The translations under genes and the position numbers were made by a program. Source: Leguminivora glycinivorella (taxonomy: Eukaryota > Arthropoda > Insecta > Lepidoptera > Tortricidae). Taken from it: DNA of 64,000 bases. The notes beneath the pieces are model-generated. The model was not told the DNA's origin and searched no databases. It worked only from the letters and a program-made list of their open reading frames with translations. Below, in pieces: positions 21,533-31,944 of the stretch. The DNA lies in contig NC_062978.1 of assembly GCF_023078275.1 (NCBI RefSeq), forward strand, positions 22,157,883 through 22,221,882, read 5' to 3'. How positions within the stretch are numbered: position 1 is the first letter of the stretch; every line of letters starts with the position of its first letter.

Positions 21533-21963
21533 TGATCGATCCGGACACCATACTCACTTTAGTTTAGGTATATATTTAGGTATTTTTGAATTCATGTCCT
21601 TTCTCTTATATCGTAAAATGGAACGCAAATCTATTAGCGACAGTACGTAGGGTAGTTTCTTCGAATTAATTTGACATTTATAAAAGCCAGTTGAAGGTAG
21701 ATCGATTTGATGGCTGCTCATTGCCCTGTGCGCAAGCTCGTTCGTCGCGAAAATCAAAAACTCGCTAAAATTGTCGATTGAGGTGATCAAGGCCCTCACC
21801 GCGACGTCTCCAGCACCAGCCCGCCATCGAGGAGAGTCGGTACCGACCAGCTGTTCGCCGAGCGGAGACAGGGTGAGTTGGCCTTTCGATTTGATTCGCT
21901 TTCACTGGCATAGATCGTTAGATTTTCTCAACTACAATTTCCCTACTCGAGGGCGATTGTACA
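21533..21963 (+). repeat. 3' LTR of BEL copy A
   Basis: 431 bp, TG...CA. Differs from the 5' LTR by one extra T in CTCTTATATCG. Its CA end joins directly to the palindrome spacer. Confidence 0.9.
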
Positions 21964-21990
21964 TGTTACTCCGCGAGAGGCACAATCGGA
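21964..21990 (-). other. Palindrome spacer: 25-bp scrap of antisense pol
   Basis: GTTACTCCGCGAGAGGCACA plus ATCGG (21965-21989) equals the antisense of pol at 19860-19884 in A and the plus-strand sequence 23982-24006 in B. One extra base lies on each side. It joins the intact A LTR end to a truncated, inverted B LTR. It resembles templated filler at a repair or reverse-transcription junction. Confidence 0.9.
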
Positions 21991-22334
21991 TCACCCTGTC
22001 TCCGCTCGGCGAACAGCTGGTCGGTACCGACTCTCCTCGATGGCGGGCTGGTGCTGGAGACGTCGCGGTGAGGGCCTTGATCACCTCAATCGACAATTTT
22101 AGCGAGTTTTTGATTTTCGCGACGAACGAGCTTGCGCACAGGGCAATGAGCAGCCATCAAATCGATCTACCTTCAACTGGCTTTTATAAATGTCAAATTA
22201 ATTCGAAGAAACTACCCTACGTACTGTCGCTAATAGATTTGCGTTCCATTTTACGATATAAGAGAAAGGACATGAATTCAAAAATACCTAAATATATACC
22301 TAAACTAAAGTGAGTATGGTGTCCGGATCGATCA
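21991..22334 (-). repeat. Truncated 3' LTR of BEL copy B
   Basis: 344 bp. In element orientation it lacks about 87 bp of the LTR end, including the CA terminus. The break is at TCACCCTGTCTCC on the plus strand, next to the templated spacer. Confidence 0.9.
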
Positions 22335-22370
22335 TTCCGCCCACCAAATACGAAGTATTTTAAGAATAAG

Positions 22371-23579
22371 CTAGTCTATGGGTAAAGGGCACACCTTTAC
22401 CAGAGGTCGTTGTATTAGACCTGACTGTGACCGAAGTGTGGCTACGCGGGAGGTTCCGTCCTTGCCCGGATGCAACGATACTATACGACCAAGTGACCAA
22501 TGAAGCGGTTTCAGTTGTTCATCTTTAATTAATACTAATGCACCGAGCTTGGGCTCATCAATATCTGAGTGCCATTTCGCGCGTTGATTCAACGTATGCA
22601 AGTACTCTAAATGCCATCGCTTCCAAAAATCGCGGTGAAGTTTCTGTAATAGCTGCCAGCGATTTGAGATGGACATATTCGTTTCGATGGTTGAAGTGTC
22701 TACGAGCGAAGTCAAGGGCTCTAAGGTGAGAAAATGTCCCGGCGTTAGCACGGACATGTCATTAGGATCAGAGCTCATCTCACAGAGTGGCCGTGAGTTG
22801 AGCGTTGACTCGATTTGAGCTGCCACCGTCAGAAATTCTTCGTAAGTTAAGATTTGGTTTCCTACAACGCGAGCGAGATGTGTTTTAAATGATTTAATAT
22901 TAGATTCCCACAGGCCGCCGAAATGGGATGCGGCTGGTGGATTGAAAGAGAATTCGATATTCTCACGAGAAACCGCCTCTTGCATGAGTGGCAGCAATGC
23001 GTTATAAGCTCCTACGAAATTCGTACCCCGGTCACAATGTATGCGCTGGCAACGGCCACGACGAGCGATAAATCGACGCAAGGCAGCGAGAAAGGCTTCT
23101 GTGGTTAGTCCTATAACAAGTTCGATATGAGAGGCCTTAGTCGCGAAACATATGAATAAACATACGTGTGTTTTAAAGGGCCTGGCTCCACGATAACGTT
23201 TAATGTACGTGGGAAAGGGACCCGCGAAGTCGACACCTATACACGAGAAAAGCTTTACTTGCGAAATTCGAGTCTTAGGGAGATCTGCCATGCGAGGCAC
23301 CAAAGGTTTTGGATTAGCGCGAAAGCATTTTATACATTTCGATAGGCGAGAACTAATTACACGTTTAGATGCGAGGATCCAAAAATTTTGTGCGATCAGG
23401 AAATGGAGTGTGCGTAACCCCGGATGTTGATTATCATTGTGTACTTGGTCGACAACGAGGTGCGTCATACGGTCCTGGCTGGGGAGAAGTAAGGGGTGCT
23501 TGCAATCATAATCAAGTTCGGAGTGAACCAGTCTACCGCCCACCCTCAACAAGCCTGACCTATCGATAAAGACGCTTAG
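22371..23579 (-). pseudogene. BEL copy B integrase portion
   Basis: Reads from just past the A-run slip to a stop at 22371-22373. Integrase zinc region, DDE core (GVDFAGPF, HCDRGTNFVGA, GGLWESN) and C-terminal domain are intact and match copy A, with small changes such as VKLFS for VKPFS. The first internal methionine is at 23552. Separated from the RT/RNase H frame only by the one-base deletion. Confidence 0.92.
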
Positions 23580-26500
23580 TTTTTGAATTGCTTGGGCAAT
23601 TTTTTACCTGTTTTTAAGGCATTAAACTCGTCAGAAAATGACTTTTCTTGAGTTAGTTTTACTAGATGTGTAAGAGCACCGTCGAGTTCCGATTGAACAA
23701 GCGGGCCGAAACGTCTACTGTCAGGGGAGCGACAGTTATTTACGAAACGAAGAATGTAAGCGACGACGCGCTTAGTTTTATTCAGACTTGAATGTCTGGA
23801 TAAGAAATCGTCAAGCTGATTGACAGCAATGAACAGTGTGGTCTGCTTGAGAACACTTCGTTCTTCCGATAGATCCGATTGCGATTCGATGGTTGATGGT
23901 GGCTTTGGCCAACAGCTACTGTCAAGTGCTAACCAAGCGGGGCCTGTCCACCATAAAGGGTGGTTTACAAGTTCTCGGACGGTTACTCCGCGAGAGGCAC
24001 AATCGGCAGGATTGGTTTCTGACGTGACATGGCGCCAATGACCAGCCGGTATTTTGTCCTGTATGTGGCTTACGCGATTACTGACGTAAGTCTTCCAACG
24101 ATGCGATGGCGAGCGTAACCAAGAGAGTGTTACGGTAGAATCTGACCAACAGAATACGTCTTCAAATTTGATGTCTCTGTCGTAGATCTCCTTTACGTGT
24201 ACAACGAGGTCTGTCAGCAAAACTGCAGCGCAAAGTTCCAGTCGAGGAATAGAGGTGCGTTTCAAAGGCGAGACTTTGCAGCGTGACATTATCAAATGGG
24301 TGGTGATGCTACCATCACCGTGCTCGATGCGAAAGTAAATGACCGCTGAATATCCTGCTTCAGAAGCGTCACAGAAGCCATGCAGTTGAACACTGCAGGA
24401 CTTCGTCGATAGGATGAATCGAGGTATCTCGAGAGACGACAATAACTCGAGATCTGTACGATAACGAAGCCAGCTTTGGTTGATGTTGGGGGGTGCTACC
24501 ACGTCCCAATCCAGACCAAGAGTCCAAAGATCTTGTATTATGCGTTTAAACGAGAGTGTCAAGGGTGTAAGAAACCCAAGAGGGTCAAATATGCGCGCCA
24601 ATTCTGAGAGAATGTTTCTTTTGGTGCACTTTTCATGAAGCGGATTGACAGTGAAGGTGAACGCGTCTGTGGACGGGTTCCACTCCATACCGAGTACCTT
24701 AACAGGAGATGTCGGTTCCGAATCGAAAGAGAGCGTCTTATTATGACAATGGGCTGGGTCGAGACTCTCGAGCAGACGGGGACAGTTACTCGACCACTTA
24801 CGGAGTTCAAAACATCCCCTCTCTAAGATCTTTATGACCTGAGACTGAAGGTCGAGCGCTGATTCGACAGATTCAGCGCCTGTCACTACGTCGTCGACGT
24901 AAACGTCCCGTTTAAGGACTTCAGCTGCACGAGGATATTCTTTGCCTTCGTCGATGGCTAATTGGATCAATGCACGAATTGCGAGAAAGCTAGATGAAGA
25001 CATACCGTATGTCACGGTATTTAAGCGAAATTCTTGTATAGGTTCATCGAGTGAGAACCTGAACAAAATGCGTTGAAAGTCTCGATCACTAAGAGAGACT
25101 AAGATTTGTCGATACATTTGACGTATGTCGGCTGTGAAGACAACCGCATGCAAACGAAAACGAAGTAATATCGAAACGAGATCAGATTGCAGTTTCGATC
25201 CAACCAGCAACTGATCATTCAACGAGGGACCTCCAGCAGGCTGAGCAGTAGCGTCGAAAACTACCCGCAATTTGGTAGTGGAGCTGCTGGGCTTAAGCAC
25301 GCAGAAATGTGCCAAGTGGTAAGCTCGGCCATCCGATCGAGGTGCGACCGGGTCCATATGTCCAGCATCGAGATAATCACGCATAAAGTTATTGTATTCT
25401 GTCCGAAGTTCCGGTTCACGAGAGAGTCTCTTTTCGAGAGAGTTTAGGCGGCGCTCGGCAAGAGCGCGCGAGTCACCAAAATGCGGATCGACGTTTCGGA
25501 ACGGTAAGTTTACGATATATCGTTCGTTCGGATCACGTGTATGAGTCGAGGCGAATATTTTCTCACACATGACTTCATCGTCAGCTAAAGGCGAAGCCTT
25601 CGGAAGACTTTCTATCTCCCAAAATTTTCGAATTTGGGAATCGAGCGATTCGATTGAGCAAAACAACGAAGTTTGCGAATGGGGAGTGGCGGAAGGAGCG
25701 CTTCCCATGACTACCCAACCAAGTTTGGTCTCAAAGATTGTGGGTCCGTTATCACATTCGTGGCGGTTACCCATGAAGATTTTACAAAAAACATCTACTC
25801 CCACTAAGATGTCGATACCCCCAGGTTTGTCAAAGTTAGAGTCGGCGAGATCGAATGCGTTGACGCATGGCAAACGGTCGATGTCAATTTTTACTGCAGG
25901 CTGATCGCTGCAGATTTTGGGTGCGACAATGGCTTCGATGCACATTTCGAAGTCAGACTTCATGCTGCGCATATTAAGAGTGGTATAGGAGGTCGACAAT
26001 GTTGACACCTCACATACACCCTCGATCGAGGAATATTTATGTCGAATCGGAAGTCCAAGTCGCTGGGCGCAACGTCGCGTGATGAGATTGGGCTGACTGC
26101 AATTGTCTATGACAAGACGAATTTTTTGATAACTACCGAAATTATCGAGTACCTCCACGTATGCTGTGGCAAAAAGCGAAATTTGACCCACAGGTGCTGA
26201 ACCAGACGCAATCATGGTCACCTGTTTATCAGGCACCTGCGTCGGGGTATCGAGAAGCGAAGACGACGAGCAAGTCGCGGCGCCAGGGCTAGTGGCGGCC
26301 GAGGAGCCGACACTGACCTTGGGATTACCACCATCGACATCGAAATGAATAGTAGTGTGGTGGGCGACGTTACATTTCAAACAACGAGATTTCGATGGGC
26401 AAGTTTTGACTACGTGTCCCGAGCGTAAGCAGTTGACGCAGAGCCGATTGTCTTTGACAACAGAAAAACGCTCGTGAGGAGTCTTGTTCCGATATTCACT

Positions 26501-26707
26501 GCATTTAGCAAGATCATGATTCGACTTGCACAACGCACAACACGGTTCAATCGGAGCGGCGCTAGTGGCCACTAACGTTTTATAGACGGCGGCCGCAGGA
26601 GTACGTTCCTGTGGCGCGCGCCAGGCGGCGGCGGCGGAGCGCGGCGCGGCGGGCGCGCGCGCGGGCGCCCGGGCGCGGCGGCGGCGGCGGGCGCGCGCGG
26701 CGGCCAA
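23576..26707 (-). pseudogene. BEL copy B protease-RT-RNase H portion
   Basis: An open frame of 1043 codons that begins inside the Ala/Arg/Pro tract. It runs through the zinc knuckle (CVNCLRSGHVVKTC), protease DNCS, RT YVDD and RNase H DASE motifs to a premature stop just after QFK at 23576. It is uninterrupted through the C-run that breaks copy A (six C here). The apparent start methionine lies in the GC tract and is not a natural start. Confidence 0.92.
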
Positions 26708-27597
26708 GCGGCGACACTCTCTGTGAGCGAGGCGAGTTCCAAAGCTTGACCGGCCTTATTCACATATTCCAACAACGACTCGAAAGAAGGTACATCCTTG
26801 CTGTCGTTCTGCAACTCAAAACGACGGCGGGTGTCCTGGTCCAATTTATTGATCAACAAATAGAACAATGGGAAGTCCCAATCGTTGACGGGAAATCTTA
26901 AGTTTTTCAAAACCGCGATGTTTTCTTTGAAGGTGTCTACCAGTCGACGTAATTCACTGGGAGAATTAGATTTCAACGAAGCGTTCTGAATTTCCTCCCA
27001 ATGACGAAAAGCTAATTTTCGTTTGTTGTTGTATCGATCGATCAAGGCCGCGTAGGCATCTAAATAATTGCTATCCGATAAAGGAAAACCTTTTAACAAT
27101 TGCAATGGTTCACCCGAAAGAAGTGTCATCAAAATTGAGAACCGCTCAATATTTGACAGTCGTTTGTTTTGATGTACCATTGTGTTAAACATATCGTAAA
27201 ATGTTCCCCATGATTTAATGTTACCATCGAAGTGGACGAGATTCAAACGAGGCAACTTGACGGACAAATCGGTTCTATTTGTCTCGCCCTCGGTAGTGGT
27301 CGCGGAGGACAACGAAGTGTGAATTTCAATTATTTGAAAATATTTGTCGTCAAATTCTTGACGCACGACATCCTCCTGTTCTAACTCGTTCGCATCTATT
27401 ATTTCCGAAATGAGTTTCATGTGGTGGGTTTCAAAACTAGAACAATAGCCGTCTATTTTGCTAAATCTAGACATAAACAACGGTAATCGCGAGGAATCCA
27501 CCTTAGCCTGTAATCCGGCCGCTAAACATTCATCGATCCGTTTGATCGATATTTCACGTTTTAATTGCAAATTACGACGTGCGAGTGCCTTAGACAT
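26572..27597 (-). pseudogene. BEL copy B Gag portion, frameshifted in GC tract
   Basis: Starts with the same ATG as copy A (MSKALARRNLQLK). Matches A for ~295 residues, then leaves frame in the GC-rich tract at 26614-26717. That tract is 104 nt here against 93 nt in A, and the frame ends after ~45 unrelated residues. The 11-nt difference is not a multiple of three. Confidence 0.9.
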
Positions 27598-28750
27598 TGT
27601 CACTTCAAATATGTAATAACCACGTTAATCTAATGTAAATGTAACCTATTCGACATATAAAACAACTTGTAGTACAAACAATTTTCAACCTTATTTACTA
27701 TGGTGTAAGGTCCACCAGCTACGACACTATTACAGAAAATATTTCTTTCAATTGATAAGTGAGAGTAATTATTTATAACGATGAGTGCCTAAACTAACGT
27801 ATTATTTTTAAATGAGTTTAATAAAGGGAAGACAAAAACACTAGTTAGGTAAATTATTTCAATTAGAAAAACAAGCAGTTCGGTTCGCAGTGATATGTGC
27901 TGCCGTTGGAAAATAGACCCTAATGGATAGGAGTTAAGTCCGCGAATACTTTGTGGGCTTGTGCCGATTATGAGTACGTAACGTAATTAATTATTTAGCA
28001 GAAAGTAGTTAATTGATTAGGATTAAAAACTATGTGATTTGCCTATGTGAATAATAATGGACATCTATCTGTGGTCATTATTCAATAATAATGCACGATA
28101 TATGTATAGACTAAATACGTGGTAAACAATATTACTAATTTATCTTATGTTTTCGTACTTTTATGTAAATTATATTTGTCTAACTATTATGTATTATCCA
28201 CTTTACAAAATAACAATAACTAAATGTAATTATCGCTATTCTTAAAGTCCCAATTCAATACTATGTAGGTTGGTTATTATTACGTAATCACAAAAATAGC
28301 ACGCGGTGCAGTGTTATCCGACCAAATTACGAAGTATCCTATTTTAACGGGTTATGACAACAAATTTAACACCTACTTTATTTGGTCGTATAATATGATT
28401 GCATCATCAATTTTGATCGTTCGAAAATCGAAATTTGAAATAACTTAGTATCCAGAAAGTTCCTGTTTTGAGGTAATTATGTCTAAAGCAGTTGAAATGA
28501 ATGATTACTTATTGTCGGACTTTGGAAGCTAGGTAGGTACGAAAGCGAAGTGATCGATTGCAAAGATTAAGTATGTAATTTTGCGATGTATCTATGTATG
28601 TATATGAGCGAAACGAAACTAACGATATTATGGTAACGAAACGAAATTAGCGACAGTTTTAACGAAACGAAAGTGGTTCTACGTCACTCCTGGCCCCGAG
28701 ACAGGTTAGCTGTTCTCAGTTTTAGGAGGATCCGCGGTCGAAGGAACAAA
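27598..28750 (-). other. 5' untranslated leader of BEL copy B
   Basis: Mirror of 15127-16280, including the AACGAAACGAAA units. A few single-base differences from copy A (for example TTTTATG against TAGTACG near 28160). Confidence 0.75.
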
Positions 28751-29182
28751 TGTACAATCGCCCTCGAGTAGGGAAATTGTAGTTGAGAAAATCTAACGAT
28801 CTATGCCAGTGAAAGCGAATCAAATCGAAAGGCCAACTCACCCTGTCTCCGCTCGGCGAACAGCTGGTCGGTACCGACTCTCCTCGATGGCGGGCTGGTG
28901 CTGGAGACGTCGCGGTGAGGGCCTTGATCACCTCAATCGACAATTTTAGCGAGTTTTTGATTTTCGCGACGAACGAGCTTGCGCACAGGGCAATGAGCAG
29001 CCATCAAATTCGATCTACCTTCAACTGGCTTTTATAAATGTCAAATTAATTCGAAGAAACTACCCTACGTACTGTCGCTAATAGATTTGCGTTCCATTTT
29101 ACGATATAAGAGAAAGGACATGAATTCAAAAATACCTAAATATATACCTAAACTAAAGTGAGTATGGTGTCCGGATCGATCA
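28751..29182 (-). repeat. LTR shared by BEL copy B and fragment C
   Basis: 432 bp. It serves as the 5' LTR of B and, because pol sequence continues beyond it, as the 3' LTR of a second element in the same orientation. One extra T distinguishes it from the copy A LTRs (CAAATTCGATC). Confidence 0.9.
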
Positions 29183-29282
29183 TTCCGCCCACCAAATACG
29201 AAGTATTTTAAGAATAAGCTAGTCTATGGGTAAAGGGCACACCTTTACCAGAGGTCGTTGTATTAGACCTGACTGTGACCGA
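29183..29282 (-). mobile_element. BEL fragment C: purine tract and end of pol
   Basis: Reads TTCCGCCCACCA (purine tract inverse), the untranslated end and the last ~20 codons of pol, identical in layout to 22335-22434. It breaks off at GACTGTGACCGA, where the sequence becomes unrelated. Shows that B and C were in tandem with one LTR between them. Confidence 0.9.
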
Positions 29283-29936
29283 TGTGTTTATATCGATCTG
29301 GTTTAAGCATTGTTCAAACACCATGAATGTCAATTAGACTTTGGCCTATGGCTAATTTTTTTATCTGTTTCTCTCATCCTGCTAGCATCAAAAATTTACG
29401 GCAATCCGGAACGTTGCTCAAAATTGCGTTTTTTTAAATTATATAAATTCGCCGCATTTATTCTACAAGTACCCAATTGGAAAAATCATGAAGAGGACTC
29501 TTAAAGAATATATTTTGGCAGCATATTAACCTTTGTTTGTTGAAATCGTACAAAGAGTCATTGAAATATTCTCAAATTAAGCCAGATAGGGGTTGTCCGA
29601 AATTTATTTGCTAGACCTTAATGAAAGTACCATAAAGTCCCTAAAATAAAAAAAATATCAGACCTTCTTATATCAAATAGTACTTACCAATACCTTAAGA
29701 TCATACTCTCGGAACATAATAATACAAAATTATGCACATGTCAACATTTAGACGAGGTTTGTTTTGTCCTTATACTTAACGATACAGTCCTTATATTTGG
29801 CTTCGACATCTTGAAAACTCTAAGTAGTTACCTACGTTTGTTGAATCAAAACCACTCTTTTTTTACATCGGTGGCAAACAATGATAGTAAGTAGTCATCG
29901 TAGCCTATAGACGTCTTTAGTTCCACAGATATAATA
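29283..29936. other. No recognised gene
   Basis: AT-rich. A short fragment near 29869-29920 (GGTGGCAAACAATGATAG, GTAGCCTATAGACG) recalls the dispersed repeat at 31945. Otherwise nothing seen. Confidence 0.35.
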
Positions 29937-30130
29937 TGAATCCATACTAATATTATAAATGGGAAAGTGTGAGTGTCTGTTTGTTTGTCCGTCTTTCACG
30001 GCAAAACGGAACGACGAATTGACGTGATTTTTTAAGTGGAGATAGTTGAAGGGATGGAGACTGGAGAGTGACATAGGCTACTTTTTGTCTCTTTCTAACA
30101 CGAGCGAAACCGCGGGGGAAAAAGCTAGTA
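29937..30130 (+). mobile_element. Lep1-like Helitron-type element
   Basis: Starts ATACTAATATTATAAATGGG with GAAAGTGTGAGTG, carries the GTTTGTTTGTCCGTC block, and ends GCGAAACCGCGGGGG then AAAAAGCTAG. A CTAG 3' end and no target duplication fit Helitrons. Lep1 is a known lepidopteran family; the assignment is from pattern memory. Confidence 0.6.
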
Positions 30131-30589
30131 TATACAAGGTGCTCGCGAGGAACCCGCATAACTTGAACCACGCGTTTCTGAGGCCAAAAGAATGAAAAAA
30201 TGTTATATGAATTTTAAAATTTTTCGCAAAATTTTTTTTTTTTTTTTTTACTTTTTTGGACGTATTTTCACATATAAAGTAATTTTTATCCATGAAGTTG
30301 GCAATTAAAATGAGTTCCTTAATTTATTTTTCTAACAACCAAATTTTTTGGAAGTTTTTCTTGTCACATTTTGACATCAATGACTACTGTGAGACTATGC
30401 TCCACAACTGCGCATCAGCGCCGTTAAGAAGACCTTTTCTGAGTAACAATACGGAAATGTTTTTTTTTAATTGGCAATAACTCTGAAACTAGACGAAATC
30501 TAGAAAAGTTTATATGACATTTTAGTCTTAAAATGTGACCAAGAATATGCCGTTAAAGTTATATGGATTCCTCGCGAGCACCTTGTATA
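30131..30589. mobile_element. MITE M3 (TATACAAGGTGCTCGCGAGG ends)
   Basis: A 21-bp perfect inverted repeat TATACAAGGTGCTCGCGAGGA at 30131 and 30569, with possible TA duplication. It lies directly against the end of the Lep1-like unit. The interior shares AAAAGTTTATATGACATTTT with the element at 61241-61660. Poly-T at 30231-30249. Confidence 0.75.
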
Positions 30590-30603
30590 TTTATCTGCAC
30601 TTC

Positions 30604-30737
30604 TGCAGGCTTAGCACATGATTGGCGCGAGAGTATGTCGCCGCGAGATAGACTACCCGTCCTTATGTAATTATTACAATTAGAAGAAGACGTGTGATTT
30701 ATCTCGCGGCGACATACTCTCATGTGCTAACCCTGCT
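30604..30737. mobile_element. MITE M1, copy 1
   Basis: Arms TTAGCACATGATTGGCGCGA plus GAGTATGTCGCCGCGAGATA on the left, mirrored on the right by ATCTCGCGGCGACATACTCT then CATGTGCTAA. The right arm has a short deletion. Other copies at 31361, 41812 and 52245. Confidence 0.85.
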
Positions 30738-30800
30738 GTTTGATTTGAGTCAGACAATTGATTACGTATTTAATGTCTGAATTAAACAGTTAGTGTAATA

Positions 30801-30959
30801 ATGAAATAAAACTATGTAAACGAATTAAATCGCGTATAATGAGTCACCCGTTGACCACGAACGCTGTAAAGAAGAGAACGCTGTGAAGAGTTCGAAACGT
30901 CGGGATGTATTTTAAATTCATTATACGCGATTTAATCCGTTTACATAGTTTTATTTCAT
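30801..30959. mobile_element. MITE M2 (ATGAAATAAAACTATGTAAA ends)
   Basis: About 42-bp near-perfect inverted repeats at 30801-30842 and 30918-30959 surround a 75-bp centre containing GTTGACCACGAACGCTGTAA and GTTCGAAACGTCGGG. No coding capacity. Confidence 0.85.
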
Positions 30960-31012
30960 GAGTAACTATCGCGGTAACCGAAGACAATATTAGTAGTGTA
31001 ATAACCTAATGA

Positions 31013-31061
31013 ACTCTTCAGAACATTAAAAAGGATTTACCTTTTTAATGTTCTGAAGAGT
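31013..31061. repeat. Perfect 22-bp hairpin
   Basis: ACTCTTCAGAACATTAAAAA then GG, loop ATTTA, and the exact inverse. Not associated with a gene, so reading it as a terminator is not justified. Confidence 0.85.
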
Positions 31062-31081
31062 ACAACACATACATATGTATA

Positions 31082-31354
31082 CACCCTGTTTTTATTGAAT
31101 TCCGTTAATTTTAAGGGACTGTTCTTTAGATCAAATACAATTAATTTTTCTAAGAAATTCTTACGGTTATTGAGTTATGAAAAAAATAAAAATAATTACT
31201 AAAAACCTGTGTGACAGCCTTTACCACTTCCTAATGTTATTTGTTTTGACATGAGCCATCAATCACTTGACACTAAGTTGAATATTATTCCTAGGGGTCT
31301 GTCACACTAATTAATTCATTTATTATGTATAAAAAGTGATATAATTACAGGGTG
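31082..31354. mobile_element. Possible small element with CACCCTGT ends
   Basis: CACCCTGTTTTT at the left and ACAGGGTG at the right give only a short inverted pair. The spacing and flanking TATA/TAAT are typical of small insect MITEs, but the evidence is thin. Confidence 0.3.
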
Positions 31355-31360
31355 ATTCCT

Positions 31361-31501
31361 GTAGGCCTAGCACATGATGGCCGCGGGAGTATGTCGCCGC
31401 GAGATAGACTACCCGTCCTTATGTCATTAATACGGTTAGAAGAAGACGTGGCATCTATCTCGCGGCGACATACTCCCGCGGCCATCATGTGCTAGGCCTA
31501 C
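31361..31501. mobile_element. MITE M1, copy 2 (perfect arms)
   Basis: 141 bp with 47-bp perfect inverted arms, GTAGGCCTAGCACATGATGG then CCGCGGGAGTATGTCGCCGC. Centre ACTACCCGTCCTTATG...TTAGAAGAAGACGTGG. The perfection suggests recent insertion or gene conversion between arms. Confidence 0.9.
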
Positions 31502-31710
31502 TGATAACGAACCTAACGACATGTCGAATTTAGCGGAAAACAAAAAAACACGGTATATAGAGCTTTATATTTGTAAACTTGAGATGGGAGCTGTTAGTCG
31601 AAGCTTTCAATCGTTTCTCAGACCCTGGGGAGCTATGCTGCTCAACGCGTCTGCTACCCCAGTCATCATAAGACTTCGTTGCCAAAGATATTTCCTCCGT
31701 AATTTTCTGT

Positions 31711-31894
31711 TTTTAACCACCGACGCAAAAACGACGGGGTGTTATAAGTTTGACGTGTGTCTGTCTGTCTGGTTGTCTGTTTGTCTGTGTGTGTGTCTGT
31801 CTGTGGCATCGTAGCTCCCGAACGGATGAACCGATTTGGATTTAGTTTTTTTTGTCTGAAAGCTGAGTAAGTCGGGAGTGTTCTTAGCCATGTT
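31711..31894 (+). repeat. Dispersed repeat R2, 3'-truncated copy
   Basis: AACCACCGACGCAAAAACGACGGGGTG, a TCTG/GTGT tract, GGCATCGTAGCTCCCGAACG, ending at CTTAGCCATGTT. Confidence 0.8.
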
Positions 31895-31944
31895 AATATT
31901 AAAGTTGAAATTACGTAAACAGGAAGTTCTAGGATTGCAAGATT

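Larger units (their letters stand above)
14697..21963 (+). mobile_element. BEL/Pao LTR retrotransposon, copy A
   Basis: Complete element: 5' LTR 14697-15126, leader 15127-16280, Gag-Pol frames 16281-21496, purine-rich tract TGGTGGGCGGAA (21521-21532) and 3' LTR 21533-21963. LTRs start TGATCG and end TGTACA and differ by a one-base indel by eye. Domain order protease-RT-RNase H-integrase and the LDNCS-like protease signature fit BEL/Pao. One frameshift at 19374-19378 (five C where copy B has six) breaks pol. A faces copy B as a mirror image. No target duplication can be shown because the right end joins B. Confidence 0.95.
21991..29182 (-). mobile_element. BEL/Pao LTR retrotransposon, copy B (inverted)
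   Basis: Mirror of copy A: truncated 3' LTR 21991-22334, pol and gag on the minus strand 22371-27597, leader 27598-28750, 5' LTR 28751-29182. By eye it differs from A at only a few residues (for example Lys/Asn in the Gag-protease linker and Pro/Leu in integrase). It has its own lesions: an 11-base length difference in the GC-rich Gag tract and an A-run slip (five instead of six) at 23580-23584. Its outer LTR is shared with fragment C. Confidence 0.95.

Noticed and set aside
14697..29182. Palindrome as a simple missed-adapter hairpin read
   Set aside because: A hairpin artefact would mirror the outer flanks too. Here the flanks differ, one LTR is truncated and the spacer is templated from elsewhere in pol. 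A misassembly of clustered copies remains possible.
31013..31061. Rho-independent-type terminator
   Set aside because: Eukaryotic intergenic DNA with no adjacent gene; the hairpin is better explained as a small inverted repeat.
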